64,000 nt of DNA, taken from positions 124,001 through 188,000 of the forward strand of contig NZ_JBBOWX010000002.1 in assembly GCF_038007285.1 (NCBI RefSeq), written 5' to 3'. This DNA comes from Sporosarcina sp. FSL K6-3457 (GTDB lineage: Bacteria > Bacillota > Bacilli > Bacillales_A > Planococcaceae). A program made the translations under genes and the position numbers. This document shows positions 49,408 to 59,065 of the stretch, piece by piece (positions within the stretch are counted from its first letter, which is position 1; the number at the start of each line of letters is the position of its first letter). The notes beneath the pieces were generated by a model. The model had not been told where the DNA came from and searched no databases. It saw nothing but the letters and a program-made list of their open reading frames with translations.

Positions 49408-50344
49408 CGGATGCGATGGCATGGGCTTTTGCTGCACCTTTGTCAAGAATGTCATCAAGGACAGGTGATTCAAGAAGCTCGTAATATCTTTCCTGAATTG
49501 GAGCCAGATGGTTGATGACTGTTTCAGCAACGCCTGCTTTGAATGCACCGTAGCCGAGTCCTTCATATTTCGCAACAAGATCTTCAATAGAAACGCCGCT
49601 AAGTGCCGATTCAATTGTGAGCAAGTTTGAGACGCCAGGCTTATTTTCTACGTCATATGCTACAACACCGTCGGAATCGGTGACTGCACTTTTAATTTTT
49701 TTCTCAATTTCTTTTGGTGTATCTAGAAGAGAAATTGTGCCTTTTTTATTCGGATCGGATTTACTCATTTTTTTCAAAGGTTCTTGAAGCGATTTAATGC
49801 GTGCACCGTTTTTCGGAATGCGAATTTCAGGAATCGTTAGTACTTCCCCGTAACGTTTGTTAAAGCGCTCGGCCAGATCACGTGTCAATTCAACATGTTG
49901 CTTCTGATCATCACCGACTGGAACGATATCCGTGTTATATAGAAGAATATCGGCAGCCATTAATGGTGGATATGTGAGAAGTGCCGAAGAAACGCCTTCT
50001 TTTCCATCTGATTTGTCTTTGAACTGTGTCATGCGCTCCAGTTCTCCAATATACGAAATGCATTGCATAATCCATCCAGCTTGTGCGTGTGCTGGGACTT
50101 CGGACTGGATGAACAATACTGCTTTTTCTGGATCAATGCCAGTTGCTACATAGAGTGCAGCGAGCGAACGGATTGCTTTTGCCAACTCCGTTGGATCTTG
50201 TTGAATGGTAATCGCATGCTGATCAACGATACAAAATAGGCATTGCTGTTCGTGTTGTAACTCTGTAAATTGTCGGAACGCCCCGATGTAGTTGCCAAGC
50301 GTTACGATGCCTGTCGGCTGTACGCCTGAAAAAATGGTTTTCAT
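49358..50344 (-). CDS. trpS: Tryptophanyl-tRNA synthetase
   Basis: 328 residues from ATG 50344 (GGAGGAG upstream). The frame continues upstream only through the T-box leader. Class I signatures are present: the HIGH-like GVQPTGIVTLGNYIGA near the N-terminus and KMSKSDP (KMSKS). It charges tRNA-Trp. It is controlled by a T-box leader and located between fabHF and opp, as in B. subtilis. Confidence 0.96.
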   Translation of the reverse strand: MKTIFSGVQPTGIVTLGNYIGAFRQFTELQHEQQCLFCIVDQHAITIQQDPTELAKAIRSLAALYVATGIDPEKAVLFIQSEVPAHAQAGWIMQCISYIGELERMTQFKDKSDGKEGVSSALLTYPPLMAADILLYNTDIVPVGDDQKQHVELTRDLAERFNKRYGEVLTIPEIRIPKNGARIKSLQEPLKKMSKSDPNKKGTISLLDTPKEIEKKIKSAVTDSDGVVAYDVENKPGVSNLLTIESALSGVSIEDLVAKYEGLGYGAFKAGVAETVINHLAPIQERYYELLESPVLDDILDKGAAKAHAIASATLGRMEAAMGLGRKR

Positions 50345-50386
50345 GAATAAATCTCCTCCAATTTTAATAACTGCCGCGGTTAAAGT

Positions 50387-50435
50387 GCGCGACGTCCTGT
50401 CGCAATAAAGAAGGATTGAACTGATCCTCTCCCCC
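50387..50435. repeat. Hairpin mini-repeat, copy B, between the T-box terminator and trpS
   Basis: The block CGTCCTG..GCAA..AGAAGGATTGAACTGATCCT matches 61969-62014 over about 46 bases. Its hairpin core (GAAGGAT..ATCC) also matches the 28-base insertion at 3933-3960. Confidence 0.65.
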
Positions 50436-50445
50436 CTGTAGGCGC

Positions 50446-50710
50446 AAAAAAACACCAGCCGTCCCCGTAAAAGGGACGACTGATGCTTCATCAACCGTGG
50501 TACCACCCGAATTGCCCGAAGGCCACTCAAATTCCCTTAACGCGGGGGACGTGACAAGCTACTAGGGAGTCTAAAACTCCGTGAATTTCACTTGCCAGGC
50601 TCAGGAACCCATTCCTCCAGTATCGTTTACCTGTTTGCACCAACCACAGGTTCTCTATAAAAACGACTGCTGAAATACTATTTCCCTCATTGCCATTCGC
50701 TCAACTGTTT
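50446..50710 (-). promoter_or_regulatory. T-box riboswitch leader of trpS
   Basis: Read on the minus strand, the T-box GGGTGGTACCACGG (50495-50508) precedes a terminator whose arms lie in ACCAGCCGTCCCC..GGGACGACTGAT (50452-50484), with a seven-T tract at 50446-50452. Uncharged tRNA-Trp would favour the antiterminator. UGG triplets occur in the stem I region, but I could not fix the specifier loop. Confidence 0.9.
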
Positions 50711-50715
50711 TCAAA

Positions 50716-50744
50716 ATTATAATACAATGATGCCAAGTTTGCAA
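50716..50744 (-). promoter_or_regulatory. SigmaA promoter of trpS
   Basis: On the minus strand TTGCAA, 17 bases, TATAAT lies just upstream of the T-box leader. Confidence 0.8.
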
Positions 50745-50776
50745 TAGGCGTAACTTGATTCTATTCGTTTCATCTA

Positions 50777-51121
50777 TTAGAGGTAAAAAATAACAAGCCC
50801 AATGCCCATGACAAATAAGACAAGAGCACCACTTCCTATTAAAGGTGAGACAGGTGCTGAAAAAACTTCAGAAGGCTTTCGCATGGACGTGATATCTTTC
50901 ATCCGGCGTTTCGGCGTTACAGCTTTCCTCATTGTGACAGTGAATACATCAAAAAAACCAGTTGAGAAAACAAAAGAAACTAGACCGATAAAAATAATAG
51001 TTCCTCCAACAAGGAATGATGAATTTATATAAGAGAGTAATGTCATCTCCTTAAAATAAACAAGCATAATGAAGATACTTATAATTTGTGCAATAAAGAA
51101 ATTTCTACTAATTTTATTCAA
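50777..51121 (-). CDS. Small membrane protein, DUF3899-like
   Basis: 114 residues with three membrane segments (about 8-20, 32-55, 93-113). The central TGFFDVFTVTMRKAV and cytosolic basic loop (PKRRMKDITSMRKPSE) resemble the DUF3899 family. Function unknown. GAGGTGA precedes the ATG by about 8 bases. It is divergent from oppA. Confidence 0.65.
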   Translation of the reverse strand: MNKISRNFFIAQIISIFIMLVYFKEMTLLSYINSSFLVGGTIIFIGLVSFVFSTGFFDVFTVTMRKAVTPKRRMKDITSMRKPSEVFSAPVSPLIGSGALVLFVMGIGLVIFYL

Positions 51122-51360
51122 ATTTTCACCTCAATTCAGAATAATAGTATAGCTTTTTAATCGAAAAATCAATAATTTCGATTCCCGAACAAAATCAGAA
51201 ATATTGGAATATAACGTTATAAACGTTGATATAATCATCTTCTTAATGATAAATCTGTCATAGAACACTACGAAATTCTAAAAAGGTATGTACAACTGAA
51301 ATAATCATTGTATAATATTATTGTAAGTAGTTTTCAGATAATTTTGAGGAGGTTATTGAT

Positions 51361-53061
51361 TTGAAAAACCACAAATTTATGTGGCTTATGAGCATTTTGC
51401 TCGTATTAAGCGCATTCCTTGCAGCGTGTGGCGACAAAAAAGAAGAAGATGCAGGCGCTAAAGATCCGGTTAAGGAAGAAGACAAACCGGCAAGCGAAGC
51501 ACCAGCGGAAGAGCTTCCACAGGTATTGAACTTGATTGAATTGGCAGAAATTCCATCTGTTGACTCATCACTTGCAGAAGATGCTGTTGGTTTCAACGTA
51601 TTGAACAACATCATGGAAGGACTTTACCGTCTAGATGCAGACAGTATGCCAACACCTGGTATGGCTGATGGCGACGCTGAAATTAGTGAAGACGGACTAA
51701 CGTACACGTTCAAAATACGTGATGCACAATGGTCGAATGGTACACCTGTTACAGCACATGACTTCGTATATGCTTGGCAACGTGCTGTTGACCCAGATAC
51801 TGGTTCTCCTTATGGACCATTCTTGATGGCTGGTATGATTAAAAATGCAACTGAAATCGGTGAAGGAACTGCTGAACTAGCAGATCTTGGCGTTACAGCA
51901 GTAGATGACAAAACACTTGTTGTTGAGCTTGAGCGTCCAGTGGCTTACTTCTTGTCACTTATGTCATTCGGTACATTCTACCCACTTAACGAAGAATTTG
52001 TAACTGAACAAGGCGATGCATATGCAACGACTTCTGATAATATGATTTATAACGGTCCATTCGAACTATCTGCTTGGGATGGAACAGGTAACTGGAAATA
52101 TGTTAAAAACGAAAAGTACTGGGATGCTGCAACAGTACAACTTGAAGAAATCAACGTTGACGTTGTAAAAGAAACTTCAACAGCTGTTCAATTATATGAA
52201 CAAGGTAAAAAAGACCGTGTAACACTATCGGCTGAATATGCAATGCAATATCAAGATGATCCAAACGTTATCAATGAGCTTGAAACAGCAGTATTCTATT
52301 TCAAACTTAACCAAGAACGTAATGGTGAAGCTACACCATTTGCAAACGCAGACATCCGTAAAGCATTTGCACGTGCGTTTGACAAAGAAGAAATGGCAGA
52401 AGCAGTACTTGCAAACGGTTCTATCGCGGCTAATTTCCTAGTTGCAAAAGAATTCACATATGATGAAAACGGTAAAGATTTCCGTGAGCTTAGTGGAGAG
52501 CACACTGCTTATAATCCAGAAGAAGCACAAGAGTACTGGGCAAAAGGTCTAGAGGCACTTGGTGTAGATAAATTAGAAATTGAAATTCTTGGCGGAGACA
52601 CTGAAAACGCTAAGAAACAACAAGAATGGTTCAAATCACAATTTGAGAAAAACCTTCCAGGTTTGACAATCAAATTAAAAGAAGTACCATTCTCTGTACG
52701 TCTTGATCTTGACAATGCTAGTGACTATGACGTTCAATCAGCTGGATGGGGCCCTGACTTCCAGGATCCAATTTCGTTCATCGAATTGTTTGTAACAACT
52801 AGTCCACAAAACAAAATGAACTACTCTAACGCTGAATACGATGCACTTGTTGAATCTACAAAAACAACACTTGCAAACGATCCAGTTGCACGTTTTGAAG
52901 CATTCGCAAAAGCTGAAAAACTTCTTCTTGACGAAGATACAGCTGTAGTTCCACAGTACCAACGTGGAAGAATGGTTCTTATGAATCCTAATGTAAAAGG
53001 TCTTGCTACACACCCATTCGGTGGAGACTATAGCTACAAATGGACATATATCGCTGAATAA
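51361..53061 (+). CDS. oppA: Oligopeptide-binding lipoprotein OppA
   Basis: 566 residues, TTG start behind GGAGG. Lipobox LAAC (Cys22) is followed by an acidic linker and the SBP_bac_5 fold (SSLAEDAVGFNVLNNIMEGLYR; VTAHDFVYAWQRAVDP; SAGWGPDFQDP). This is the OppA/DppE subclass, distinct from the two shorter binding proteins at 27.8-31.3 kb. It is first in oppABCDF and separated from oppB by a terminator-like hairpin, which would favour excess binding protein. A TATAAT lies at 51311, but no clear -35 was found. Confidence 0.94.
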   Translation: MKNHKFMWLMSILLVLSAFLAACGDKKEEDAGAKDPVKEEDKPASEAPAEELPQVLNLIELAEIPSVDSSLAEDAVGFNVLNNIMEGLYRLDADSMPTPGMADGDAEISEDGLTYTFKIRDAQWSNGTPVTAHDFVYAWQRAVDPDTGSPYGPFLMAGMIKNATEIGEGTAELADLGVTAVDDKTLVVELERPVAYFLSLMSFGTFYPLNEEFVTEQGDAYATTSDNMIYNGPFELSAWDGTGNWKYVKNEKYWDAATVQLEEINVDVVKETSTAVQLYEQGKKDRVTLSAEYAMQYQDDPNVINELETAVFYFKLNQERNGEATPFANADIRKAFARAFDKEEMAEAVLANGSIAANFLVAKEFTYDENGKDFRELSGEHTAYNPEEAQEYWAKGLEALGVDKLEIEILGGDTENAKKQQEWFKSQFEKNLPGLTIKLKEVPFSVRLDLDNASDYDVQSAGWGPDFQDPISFIELFVTTSPQNKMNYSNAEYDALVESTKTTLANDPVARFEAFAKAEKLLLDEDTAVVPQYQRGRMVLMNPNVKGLATHPFGGDYSYKWTYIAE

Positions 53062-53096
53062 GCAAAGTAAGAAATTGAAAGTTTGAAATCACATAG

Positions 53097-53139
53097 AAAA
53101 GAGAGTATATGGTCGCTATTGTCCATGTACTCTCTTTTT
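53097..53139 (+). terminator. Attenuating terminator between oppA and oppB
   Basis: AAAAGAGAGTA.ATGG pairs with CCAT.TACTCTCTTTT and is followed by T's. Partial readthrough would set a high OppA to permease ratio. Confidence 0.8.
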
Positions 53140-53231
53140 CAATGAGAGTGAACTATCTCAAAATTCATTGTATTTTTTGTTTGAATTGAAAGTTATTTCG
53201 AGTACATTGAAGATATCCAGGAGGTGCAAAC

Positions 53232-54161
53232 ATGGCAAAGTATATTACAAAACGTATAGCTTATATGTTCCTATCACTATTTCTCATTGCGTCATTTACA
53301 TTTGTGCTTATGAAAATGCTTCCAGGGTCCCCGTTAGCTTCCGCAGCAAAATTATCCATTGAGCAAAGAGAGGCTGTCTATGAAAAGTATGGCTTGAATG
53401 ATCCAATTCCGGTGCAATATGTCCGGTATATGGGGAACCTGGCTAAAGGCGACTTCGGTGAATCATTCCAATATAAAAATATCGATGTAAAGGATTTAAT
53501 CATCAAAAAGTTAAAAGTCTCGACTCTTCTAGGTACCCAAGCACTTATTTTTGGGACATTGATCGGTATTGTTCTAGGAATGATTGCAGCTTTAAAACAA
53601 AACACAGTTTGGGATTACGGCAGTACAATTATAGCGATTATTGGGATATCGGTTCCCTCGTTTGTTTTCGCAGTACTGTTACAATATGTCTTTGCAGTGC
53701 ACTTTGAATGGTTACCGGTTGGGTTATGGGAAGGATGGAAATCGAGTATTCTACCATCTATCGCATTAGCTATGGGACCTATCGCAATCGCAGCAAGATT
53801 TATCCGAACTGAAATGATTGAAGTATTAAGCTCGGACTATATTTTATTGGCAAAAGCGAAGGGCGCCAATGGGTTTGAAATCGCTTTCAAGCATGCGTTC
53901 CGTAATGCGCTTATTCCGCTTATTACGATACTTGGTCCAGTTGCAGCAGGATTATTGACAGGATCATTGGTCGTTGAGCAGATTTTCGCGGTACCAGGTA
54001 TTGGTGAACAGTTCGTAAAATCTATCCATACGGATGATTATGCGATTATTATGGGTACGACGATGTTCTTCTCCATTTTCTTGATTGTAATTATTTTAAT
54101 TGTGGATATTCTTTATGGGATTATTGACCCGCGTATCCGTTTGTCTGGAGGTTCCAAGTAA
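53232..54161 (+). CDS. oppB: Oligopeptide permease OppB
   Basis: 309 residues and six membrane segments, starting ITKRIAYMFLSLFLIASFTFVLMKMLPGSP, with the EAA loop DYILLAKAKGANGFEIAFKHAFRN. AGGAGGTG precedes the ATG. The stop shares a base with the oppC start (TAATG). Confidence 0.95.
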   Translation: MAKYITKRIAYMFLSLFLIASFTFVLMKMLPGSPLASAAKLSIEQREAVYEKYGLNDPIPVQYVRYMGNLAKGDFGESFQYKNIDVKDLIIKKLKVSTLLGTQALIFGTLIGIVLGMIAALKQNTVWDYGSTIIAIIGISVPSFVFAVLLQYVFAVHFEWLPVGLWEGWKSSILPSIALAMGPIAIAARFIRTEMIEVLSSDYILLAKAKGANGFEIAFKHAFRNALIPLITILGPVAAGLLTGSLVVEQIFAVPGIGEQFVKSIHTDDYAIIMGTTMFFSIFLIVIILIVDILYGIIDPRIRLSGGSK

Positions 54162-55180
54162 TGACGAATAATATGGAGAAATTCCCAAAGGATTCATTTG
54201 AACGGATTACAATTGATAGTTCACATGCAGAGAAAATTTCAAAACCGAGTTTGAGCTTTTGGCAGGATGCTTGGCTGCGTATCCGTAAAAATAAAGCAGC
54301 GATTGTCAGTATGTTTATCCTGATTTTTATCTTGTTCATGGCTTTTGCTGGGCCATTTATGGTTGAACATGATCCGGAGGAAGTCAGAGTACCGCATGCT
54401 AATTTACCTCCTAAGGTGCCTGGGCTTGAAAAGTTAGGGATTTTTGATGGGGTCGGTAAACTGGGTTCAAAAACACTTGACCTTTACGAAGTAAAGAAAG
54501 TCGATGAGTACTATTGGTTTGGGACAGATAGTCTTGGGCGTGATTTATTTTCACGAATGTGGAAAGGGACACAAATTTCCTTACTTATTGCTTTTGTAGC
54601 AGCCGTCATTGACGTAGTGATAGGTGTTATTTATGGGGGGATTTCCGGTTATTATGGGGGTAGAACCGATGATATTATGCAACGTATTGTCGAAATATTG
54701 ATTGGAATTCCAACGCTAGTCATTGTTATCCTCATGATTTTGATCATGGAGCCAGGGATTTTATCAATCATCATTGCGATATCGATAACCGGTTGGATTG
54801 GGATGTCACGGATTGTGCGTGGACAAGTGCTGAAGTATAAAAATTTAGAATTTGTCTTGGCAGCTAAAACACTTGGTGCTAGTGATACACGGATTATTGG
54901 TAAGCATTTACTGCCGAACTTGATGGCGATTATTATCATTAATATGATGTTCACGATTCCAACTGCTATTTTCTTTGAGGCATTTTTAAGCTTCATTGGG
55001 CTTGGGCTTCAAGCTCCACATGCATCTTTAGGAACGCTTATTAATGATGGTTATAAGTTCCTATCTTATCAGCCGTATATGCTGTTTTTCCCAGCAGCTC
55101 TTTTGAGTTTACTAATGATTGCGTTCAACTTAATCGGAGACGGCTTGCGTGATGCACTGGATCCGAAAATGAAAGATTAA
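54161..55180 (+). CDS. oppC: Oligopeptide permease OppC
   Basis: 339 residues. The OppC N-terminal segment (WQDAWLRIRKNKAAIVSMFILIF) and a long extracytoplasmic loop before YWFGTDSLGRDLFSR are typical of Bacillus OppC. The EAA loop is EFVLAAKTLGASDTRIIGKHLLPN and the end is DGLRDALDPKMKD. Translationally coupled to oppB. Confidence 0.95.
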   Translation: MTNNMEKFPKDSFERITIDSSHAEKISKPSLSFWQDAWLRIRKNKAAIVSMFILIFILFMAFAGPFMVEHDPEEVRVPHANLPPKVPGLEKLGIFDGVGKLGSKTLDLYEVKKVDEYYWFGTDSLGRDLFSRMWKGTQISLLIAFVAAVIDVVIGVIYGGISGYYGGRTDDIMQRIVEILIGIPTLVIVILMILIMEPGILSIIIAISITGWIGMSRIVRGQVLKYKNLEFVLAAKTLGASDTRIIGKHLLPNLMAIIIINMMFTIPTAIFFEAFLSFIGLGLQAPHASLGTLINDGYKFLSYQPYMLFFPAALLSLLMIAFNLIGDGLRDALDPKMKD

Positions 55181-55194
55181 AGGAGGAAAGCAAA

Positions 55195-56259
55195 ATGGAG
55201 AAAATTGTTGAAGTGAAAAACCTGGAGCTTTCCTTCCATACATTTGCAGGTGAAGTGAAAGCCATCCAAGGCGTTAACTTTGAAGTGTTTAAAGGGGAAA
55301 CGCTTGCCATTGTTGGGGAGTCGGGGTCTGGTAAATCGGTGACGACAAAGTCGATTATGCGACTGCTACCGAAATCTAGTACGGAATATAAAAATGGTGA
55401 GATTTTATTTGACGGTAAGGATCTGTTGAAGATATCTGAAAGAGAGATGCAAAAAGTTCGCGGGAAAGATATTTCAATGATTTTCCAGGATCCAATGACG
55501 TCACTCAATCCGACGATGACAATTGGTAAACAGATTATGGAGCCCCTATTCAAGCACCAAAAGCTGAGCAAAGCAGAAGCGTGGAAGAAATCAGTTGAAT
55601 TGTTAGGGCTTGTTGGTATGCCGCAACCAGAAATGCGTATGAAGCAATACCCACACCAATTCTCAGGTGGTCAGCGCCAGCGTATTGTCATTGCTGTAGC
55701 ACTTGCGTGTAATCCTAAGCTTTTGATTGCAGATGAGCCAACAACAGCGCTAGACGTAACGATTCAAGCACAAATTTTAGAGCTGATGAAGGATTTGCAG
55801 AAGAAGATTGATACATCGATTATCTTTATTACACATGACCTTGGCGTTGTTGCCAATGTTGCAGACCGTGTAGCAGTTATGTACGGTGGGCGTATTGTGG
55901 AAGTCGGTACGGTAGATGAAATCTTCTACAACCCGCAACATCCTTATACATGGGGGCTATTGAGCTCGATGCCATCGCTTGATGCAACAGAAGAGAAGTT
56001 GTATGCAATTCCTGGAACACCACCGGACCTATTGGACCCTCCTAAAGGGGATGCATTTGCACTGCGTAGTGAATATGCCATGAAAATCGATATGGAAAAA
56101 GTTCCACCATTCTTTAAGGTGAGTGAAACGCATTACGCTGCAACATGGTTGTTACATCCAGATGCACCACCCGTGGATCCGCCGGCAGCAATTATTGAAC
56201 GGATGAAGAGATACCCAGCTAGTCGCTATTACGAAGGCAATGCAGGAGGTGTTCAGTAG
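55195..56259 (+). CDS. oppD: Oligopeptide transporter ATPase OppD
   Basis: 354 residues. Walker A GESGSGKS, signature FSGGQRQRI, Walker B LLIADEPTTALDV. The C-terminal region reads PPKGDAFALRSEYAM and lacks the cysteine-rich Fe-S motif seen in the ATPase at 33644, which marks this as the Bacillus OppD subtype. The stop overlaps the oppF GTG start by one base. Confidence 0.95.
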   Translation: MEKIVEVKNLELSFHTFAGEVKAIQGVNFEVFKGETLAIVGESGSGKSVTTKSIMRLLPKSSTEYKNGEILFDGKDLLKISEREMQKVRGKDISMIFQDPMTSLNPTMTIGKQIMEPLFKHQKLSKAEAWKKSVELLGLVGMPQPEMRMKQYPHQFSGGQRQRIVIAVALACNPKLLIADEPTTALDVTIQAQILELMKDLQKKIDTSIIFITHDLGVVANVADRVAVMYGGRIVEVGTVDEIFYNPQHPYTWGLLSSMPSLDATEEKLYAIPGTPPDLLDPPKGDAFALRSEYAMKIDMEKVPPFFKVSETHYAATWLLHPDAPPVDPPAAIIERMKRYPASRYYEGNAGGVQ

Positions 56260-57218
56260 TGGCTGAAAAATTACTTGAAATTAAAAGTTTAAAACAGTAT
56301 TTTAACGTTGGTAAAAAGAATGAAGTACGTGCGGTTGACGGCGTTACTTTTGATATTTATAAGGGTGAAACGCTCGGTCTTGTGGGAGAATCCGGCTGTG
56401 GTAAATCCACAACAGGCCGCAGTATTATCCGTTTGTATGATGCAACAGGTGGGGAAGTCATTTATGATGGCGTCAATGTTCATGCAAAGAAATCGAAAAC
56501 AGAGCTGAAAGCATTTAATCGTAAAATGCAAATGATTTTCCAGGATCCATATGCATCGTTGAATCCTCGTATGAAGGTGCTGGATATTATTGCAGAAGGG
56601 TTGGATATTCATGGACTTGTTAAAGGGCCGAAAGAACGTACGGCGCGCGTCCATGAGCTACTCGAAACGGTTGGATTGAACCGTGAGCACGCCAATCGTT
56701 ATCCGCATGAGTTTTCCGGTGGTCAGCGTCAGCGTCTTGGGATTGCCCGTGCATTAGCTGTTGAACCAGAATTCATCATTGCAGATGAGCCAATTTCTGC
56801 TCTAGACGTATCCATTCAAGCGCAAGTCGTTAACTTGTTGAAAGAGCTTCAAGAAGAAAAAGGCTTGACGTATTTATTCATCGCGCATGATTTGTCGATG
56901 GTTAAATATATTTCAGATCGAATTGGGGTTATGTACTTTGGGAAGCTGGTTGAGATTGGACCAGCAGAAACGATATACACGGCACCTTTGCATCCATATA
57001 CACAGTCACTGTTATCAGCTATTCCATTGCCAGATCCTGATTATGAACGCACTCGAGTACGTAAGGGCTACGATCCGAAAGTACATGAGTATGGTCCGGA
57101 CGAGGAAGTTACTATGCGCGAAGTAACACCAGGACATTTTGTTCTTTGTTCACAGCGTGAATTTGATACGTTTAACTTGATTCAGCAGAAATCTACCACT
57201 TCTATAAGTGGGGGATGA
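56259..57218 (+). CDS. oppF: Oligopeptide transporter ATPase OppF
   Basis: 319 residues, GTG start behind GGAGGTG. Walker A GESGCGKS, signature FSGGQRQRL, Walker B FIIADEPISALDV. No C-terminal cysteine cluster. The last residues (KSTTSISGG) are encoded by a small palindrome, CCACTT..AAGTGG, that resembles IS200/IS605 end sequence, so the natural C-terminus may have been replaced. Confidence 0.93.
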   Translation: MAEKLLEIKSLKQYFNVGKKNEVRAVDGVTFDIYKGETLGLVGESGCGKSTTGRSIIRLYDATGGEVIYDGVNVHAKKSKTELKAFNRKMQMIFQDPYASLNPRMKVLDIIAEGLDIHGLVKGPKERTARVHELLETVGLNREHANRYPHEFSGGQRQRLGIARALAVEPEFIIADEPISALDVSIQAQVVNLLKELQEEKGLTYLFIAHDLSMVKYISDRIGVMYFGKLVEIGPAETIYTAPLHPYTQSLLSAIPLPDPDYERTRVRKGYDPKVHEYGPDEEVTMREVTPGHFVLCSQREFDTFNLIQQKSTTSISGG

Positions 57219-57236
57219 ATGCTAGAAGAGCATTTC

Positions 57237-57267
57237 AATCAGAGGGAGTTCGAACTCCCTGCTGATT
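57237..57267. repeat. Inverted repeat after oppF
   Basis: AATCAG, GGGAGTTCGAACTCCC and CTGATT form a nested near-perfect hairpin without a T-tract, immediately before a family B repeat. The arrangement parallels 26744-26874. Confidence 0.7.
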
Positions 57268-57271
57268 CAAG

Positions 57272-57366
57272 TTAAGCCTCCGGCGGATGTTAGGGATTTT
57301 GAGGGGAGTGAATTGCGCTGTGCACAATTCAAAATCCCAACGCAATTACGCCGAGGCGCAATTGAT
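57272..57366. repeat. Dispersed repeat family B, copy 2
   Basis: TTAAGCCTCCGGCGGATGTTA to ACGCCGAGGCGCAATTGATC, with the same outer halves as 26781-26874 and a different centre. Confidence 0.85.
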
Positions 57367-57383
57367 CAAATAATCATAGGGAG

Positions 57384-57416
57384 GGCCGGTTTTCGATAAG
57401 AGAACCGGTCTTTTTG
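57384..57416 (+). terminator. Rho-independent terminator of the opp operon
   Basis: GGCCGGTT pairs with AACCGGTC and is followed by five T. Confidence 0.85.
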
Positions 57417-57481
57417 CATTGTTCGCTATTATTCGTATGTTTGCTTTGTTAGAATAGGTAAATAGAGAGGTTGGTGTAAAT

Positions 57482-58681
57482 GTGAAAGTGATGAAATGGA
57501 TGTCTGTGTTGCTGTTCGCCGCTGGAATGGCCATTCCGATGGTGGCATCTGCTGAAGATGATGAAGAAGATTTTGCACAACGTACATATGGATTTGCAAC
57601 AATTGATGACCAACTCATCGCATCGTCAACGCTGTTCCGTTATGATTCTGGGCTAACATTTACGTATCCGGATGCGGTACGCGGAGTTTACGTAACAGGG
57701 CACTCAGCAGGTGGAGAGCGTTTCTCGTACTTGACAAATTTACTAGATACGACAGATTTAAACGCGATGGTCATTGATATTAAAGATGATTATGGCTATA
57801 TTACCTATAAACCTGCCGATGATTCTCCGCTCAAAGCGATGGATATTGGTAAGCCCTACATAAAAGATCCGCAAGCTATGCTGAAAATACTTGAAGAAAA
57901 AGAGATTTATCCGATTGCGCGAATTGTCGTCTTTAAAGATAGTGTGCTAGCAGAAAAGCGTCCTGAGCTGTCCTTTTTGGATGGTGATACCGTATGGAAA
58001 AATGGGCGGGGGGAGTCCTTTGTTAACCCGTTTATGAAGGAAGTATGGGATCATAATGTTGCCATTGCAATTGAGGCCGCTAAAATGGGCTTTCAGGAAA
58101 TCCAGTTCGACTATGTTCGTTTTCCAGAAGGATTTGAAAAGCGTCATGATACATTGGAGTATACGTTCGAGTCCTACGAAGAGTCGAAACTCGATCCTGT
58201 CCAAAGACGTGTGGAAGCAATTACAGACTTCGTAGCGTATGCAAGAGAGCAATTGAAGCCTTATGGAGTCCAAGTATCCGTCGATATTTTTGGCTATGCA
58301 GCAACGCTTCCTGAAGCTCCTGGGATTGGTCAGAACTTCGCGAAGATATCCGAAAATGTAGATGTCATTTCATCAATGATTTACCCAAGTCATTGGACGT
58401 CATATTTCGGTATTGCAAAGCCTGATCTAGAACCGTACAAGCTCGTTTCAGCATATGCCGAAGTTGAGAATGCGAAATTAGCCGAACTCGATAATCCACC
58501 GGTTTCCCGACCGTGGATTCAAGATTTCAGTGCGTCTTGGCTAGGTAAAGGGAATTATTTGCGCTATGGTAAGGCAGAAGTCGAGGCACAGATTAAAGGA
58601 TTGAAGGATAATGGCATTAACGAGTATTTATTATGGAATGCAGGCAATCGGTATTCAGAGGGCGTTAATTATAAACCGTGA
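57482..58681 (+). CDS. Secreted putative glycoside hydrolase (DUF4015)
   Basis: 399 residues. A signal peptide (cut near ASA, residue ~23) precedes a TIM-barrel-like domain matching DUF4015: VRGVYVTGHSAGGERF, AMVIDIKDDYGYITY, QFDYVRFPEGF (Asp/Glu of the presumed active site) and VDVISSMIYPSHW. The family is related to GH13-like barrels; its substrate is unproven, with cell-wall or exopolysaccharide as the usual guess. The GTG start at 57482 has only a distant GAGAGG site; ATG 57491 is an alternative. Confidence 0.83.
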   Translation: MKVMKWMSVLLFAAGMAIPMVASAEDDEEDFAQRTYGFATIDDQLIASSTLFRYDSGLTFTYPDAVRGVYVTGHSAGGERFSYLTNLLDTTDLNAMVIDIKDDYGYITYKPADDSPLKAMDIGKPYIKDPQAMLKILEEKEIYPIARIVVFKDSVLAEKRPELSFLDGDTVWKNGRGESFVNPFMKEVWDHNVAIAIEAAKMGFQEIQFDYVRFPEGFEKRHDTLEYTFESYEESKLDPVQRRVEAITDFVAYAREQLKPYGVQVSVDIFGYAATLPEAPGIGQNFAKISENVDVISSMIYPSHWTSYFGIAKPDLEPYKLVSAYAEVENAKLAELDNPPVSRPWIQDFSASWLGKGNYLRYGKAEVEAQIKGLKDNGINEYLLWNAGNRYSEGVNYKP

Positions 58682-58806
58682 ACCTTCGGCAGAAGTAAAT
58701 TTACTAGAGTCATATTGCTGTTCCTGGTGCTAGAGTTTACCGTTTTTTCATTAGTAAATCATTAGGACGCTACCTAAAATTAGTGGTTTCATTATACAAT
58801 AAAAAT

Positions 58807-58846
58807 AAATAGCCATTCCTAGATTTTTATCGTAGGATGGCTATTT
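58807..58846 (+). terminator. Candidate terminator after the DUF4015 gene
   Basis: AAATAGCCATTCCTA and TAGGATGGCTATTT form a stem of about 14 bp with one mismatch; the following tract is only moderately T-rich. The rest of 58682-59065 shows nothing else clear. Confidence 0.6.
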
Positions 58847-59065
58847 GTCTTGCTGTTTTTTGTTTACCTAGTTAAACGTGTAGTTACAGTTCAATAGGCC
58901 GGTAGTGAAATTAGATTACTAGTGGGAATGTACTAACTATGATGTGGCATTTATGTGACTAAACAAATTTCGAAGGGGATTTGCTAATAGTTGTTAAATG
59001 AGCTAAAAATTTTGATCCTTTAGCCGATATAGTGAAAAATGACTATAAATAAAGGGGGAATAGAA

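Noticed and set aside
50345..50530. N-terminal extension of trpS
   Set aside because: It translates the T-box leader and terminator; the family N-terminus starts at ATG 50344.
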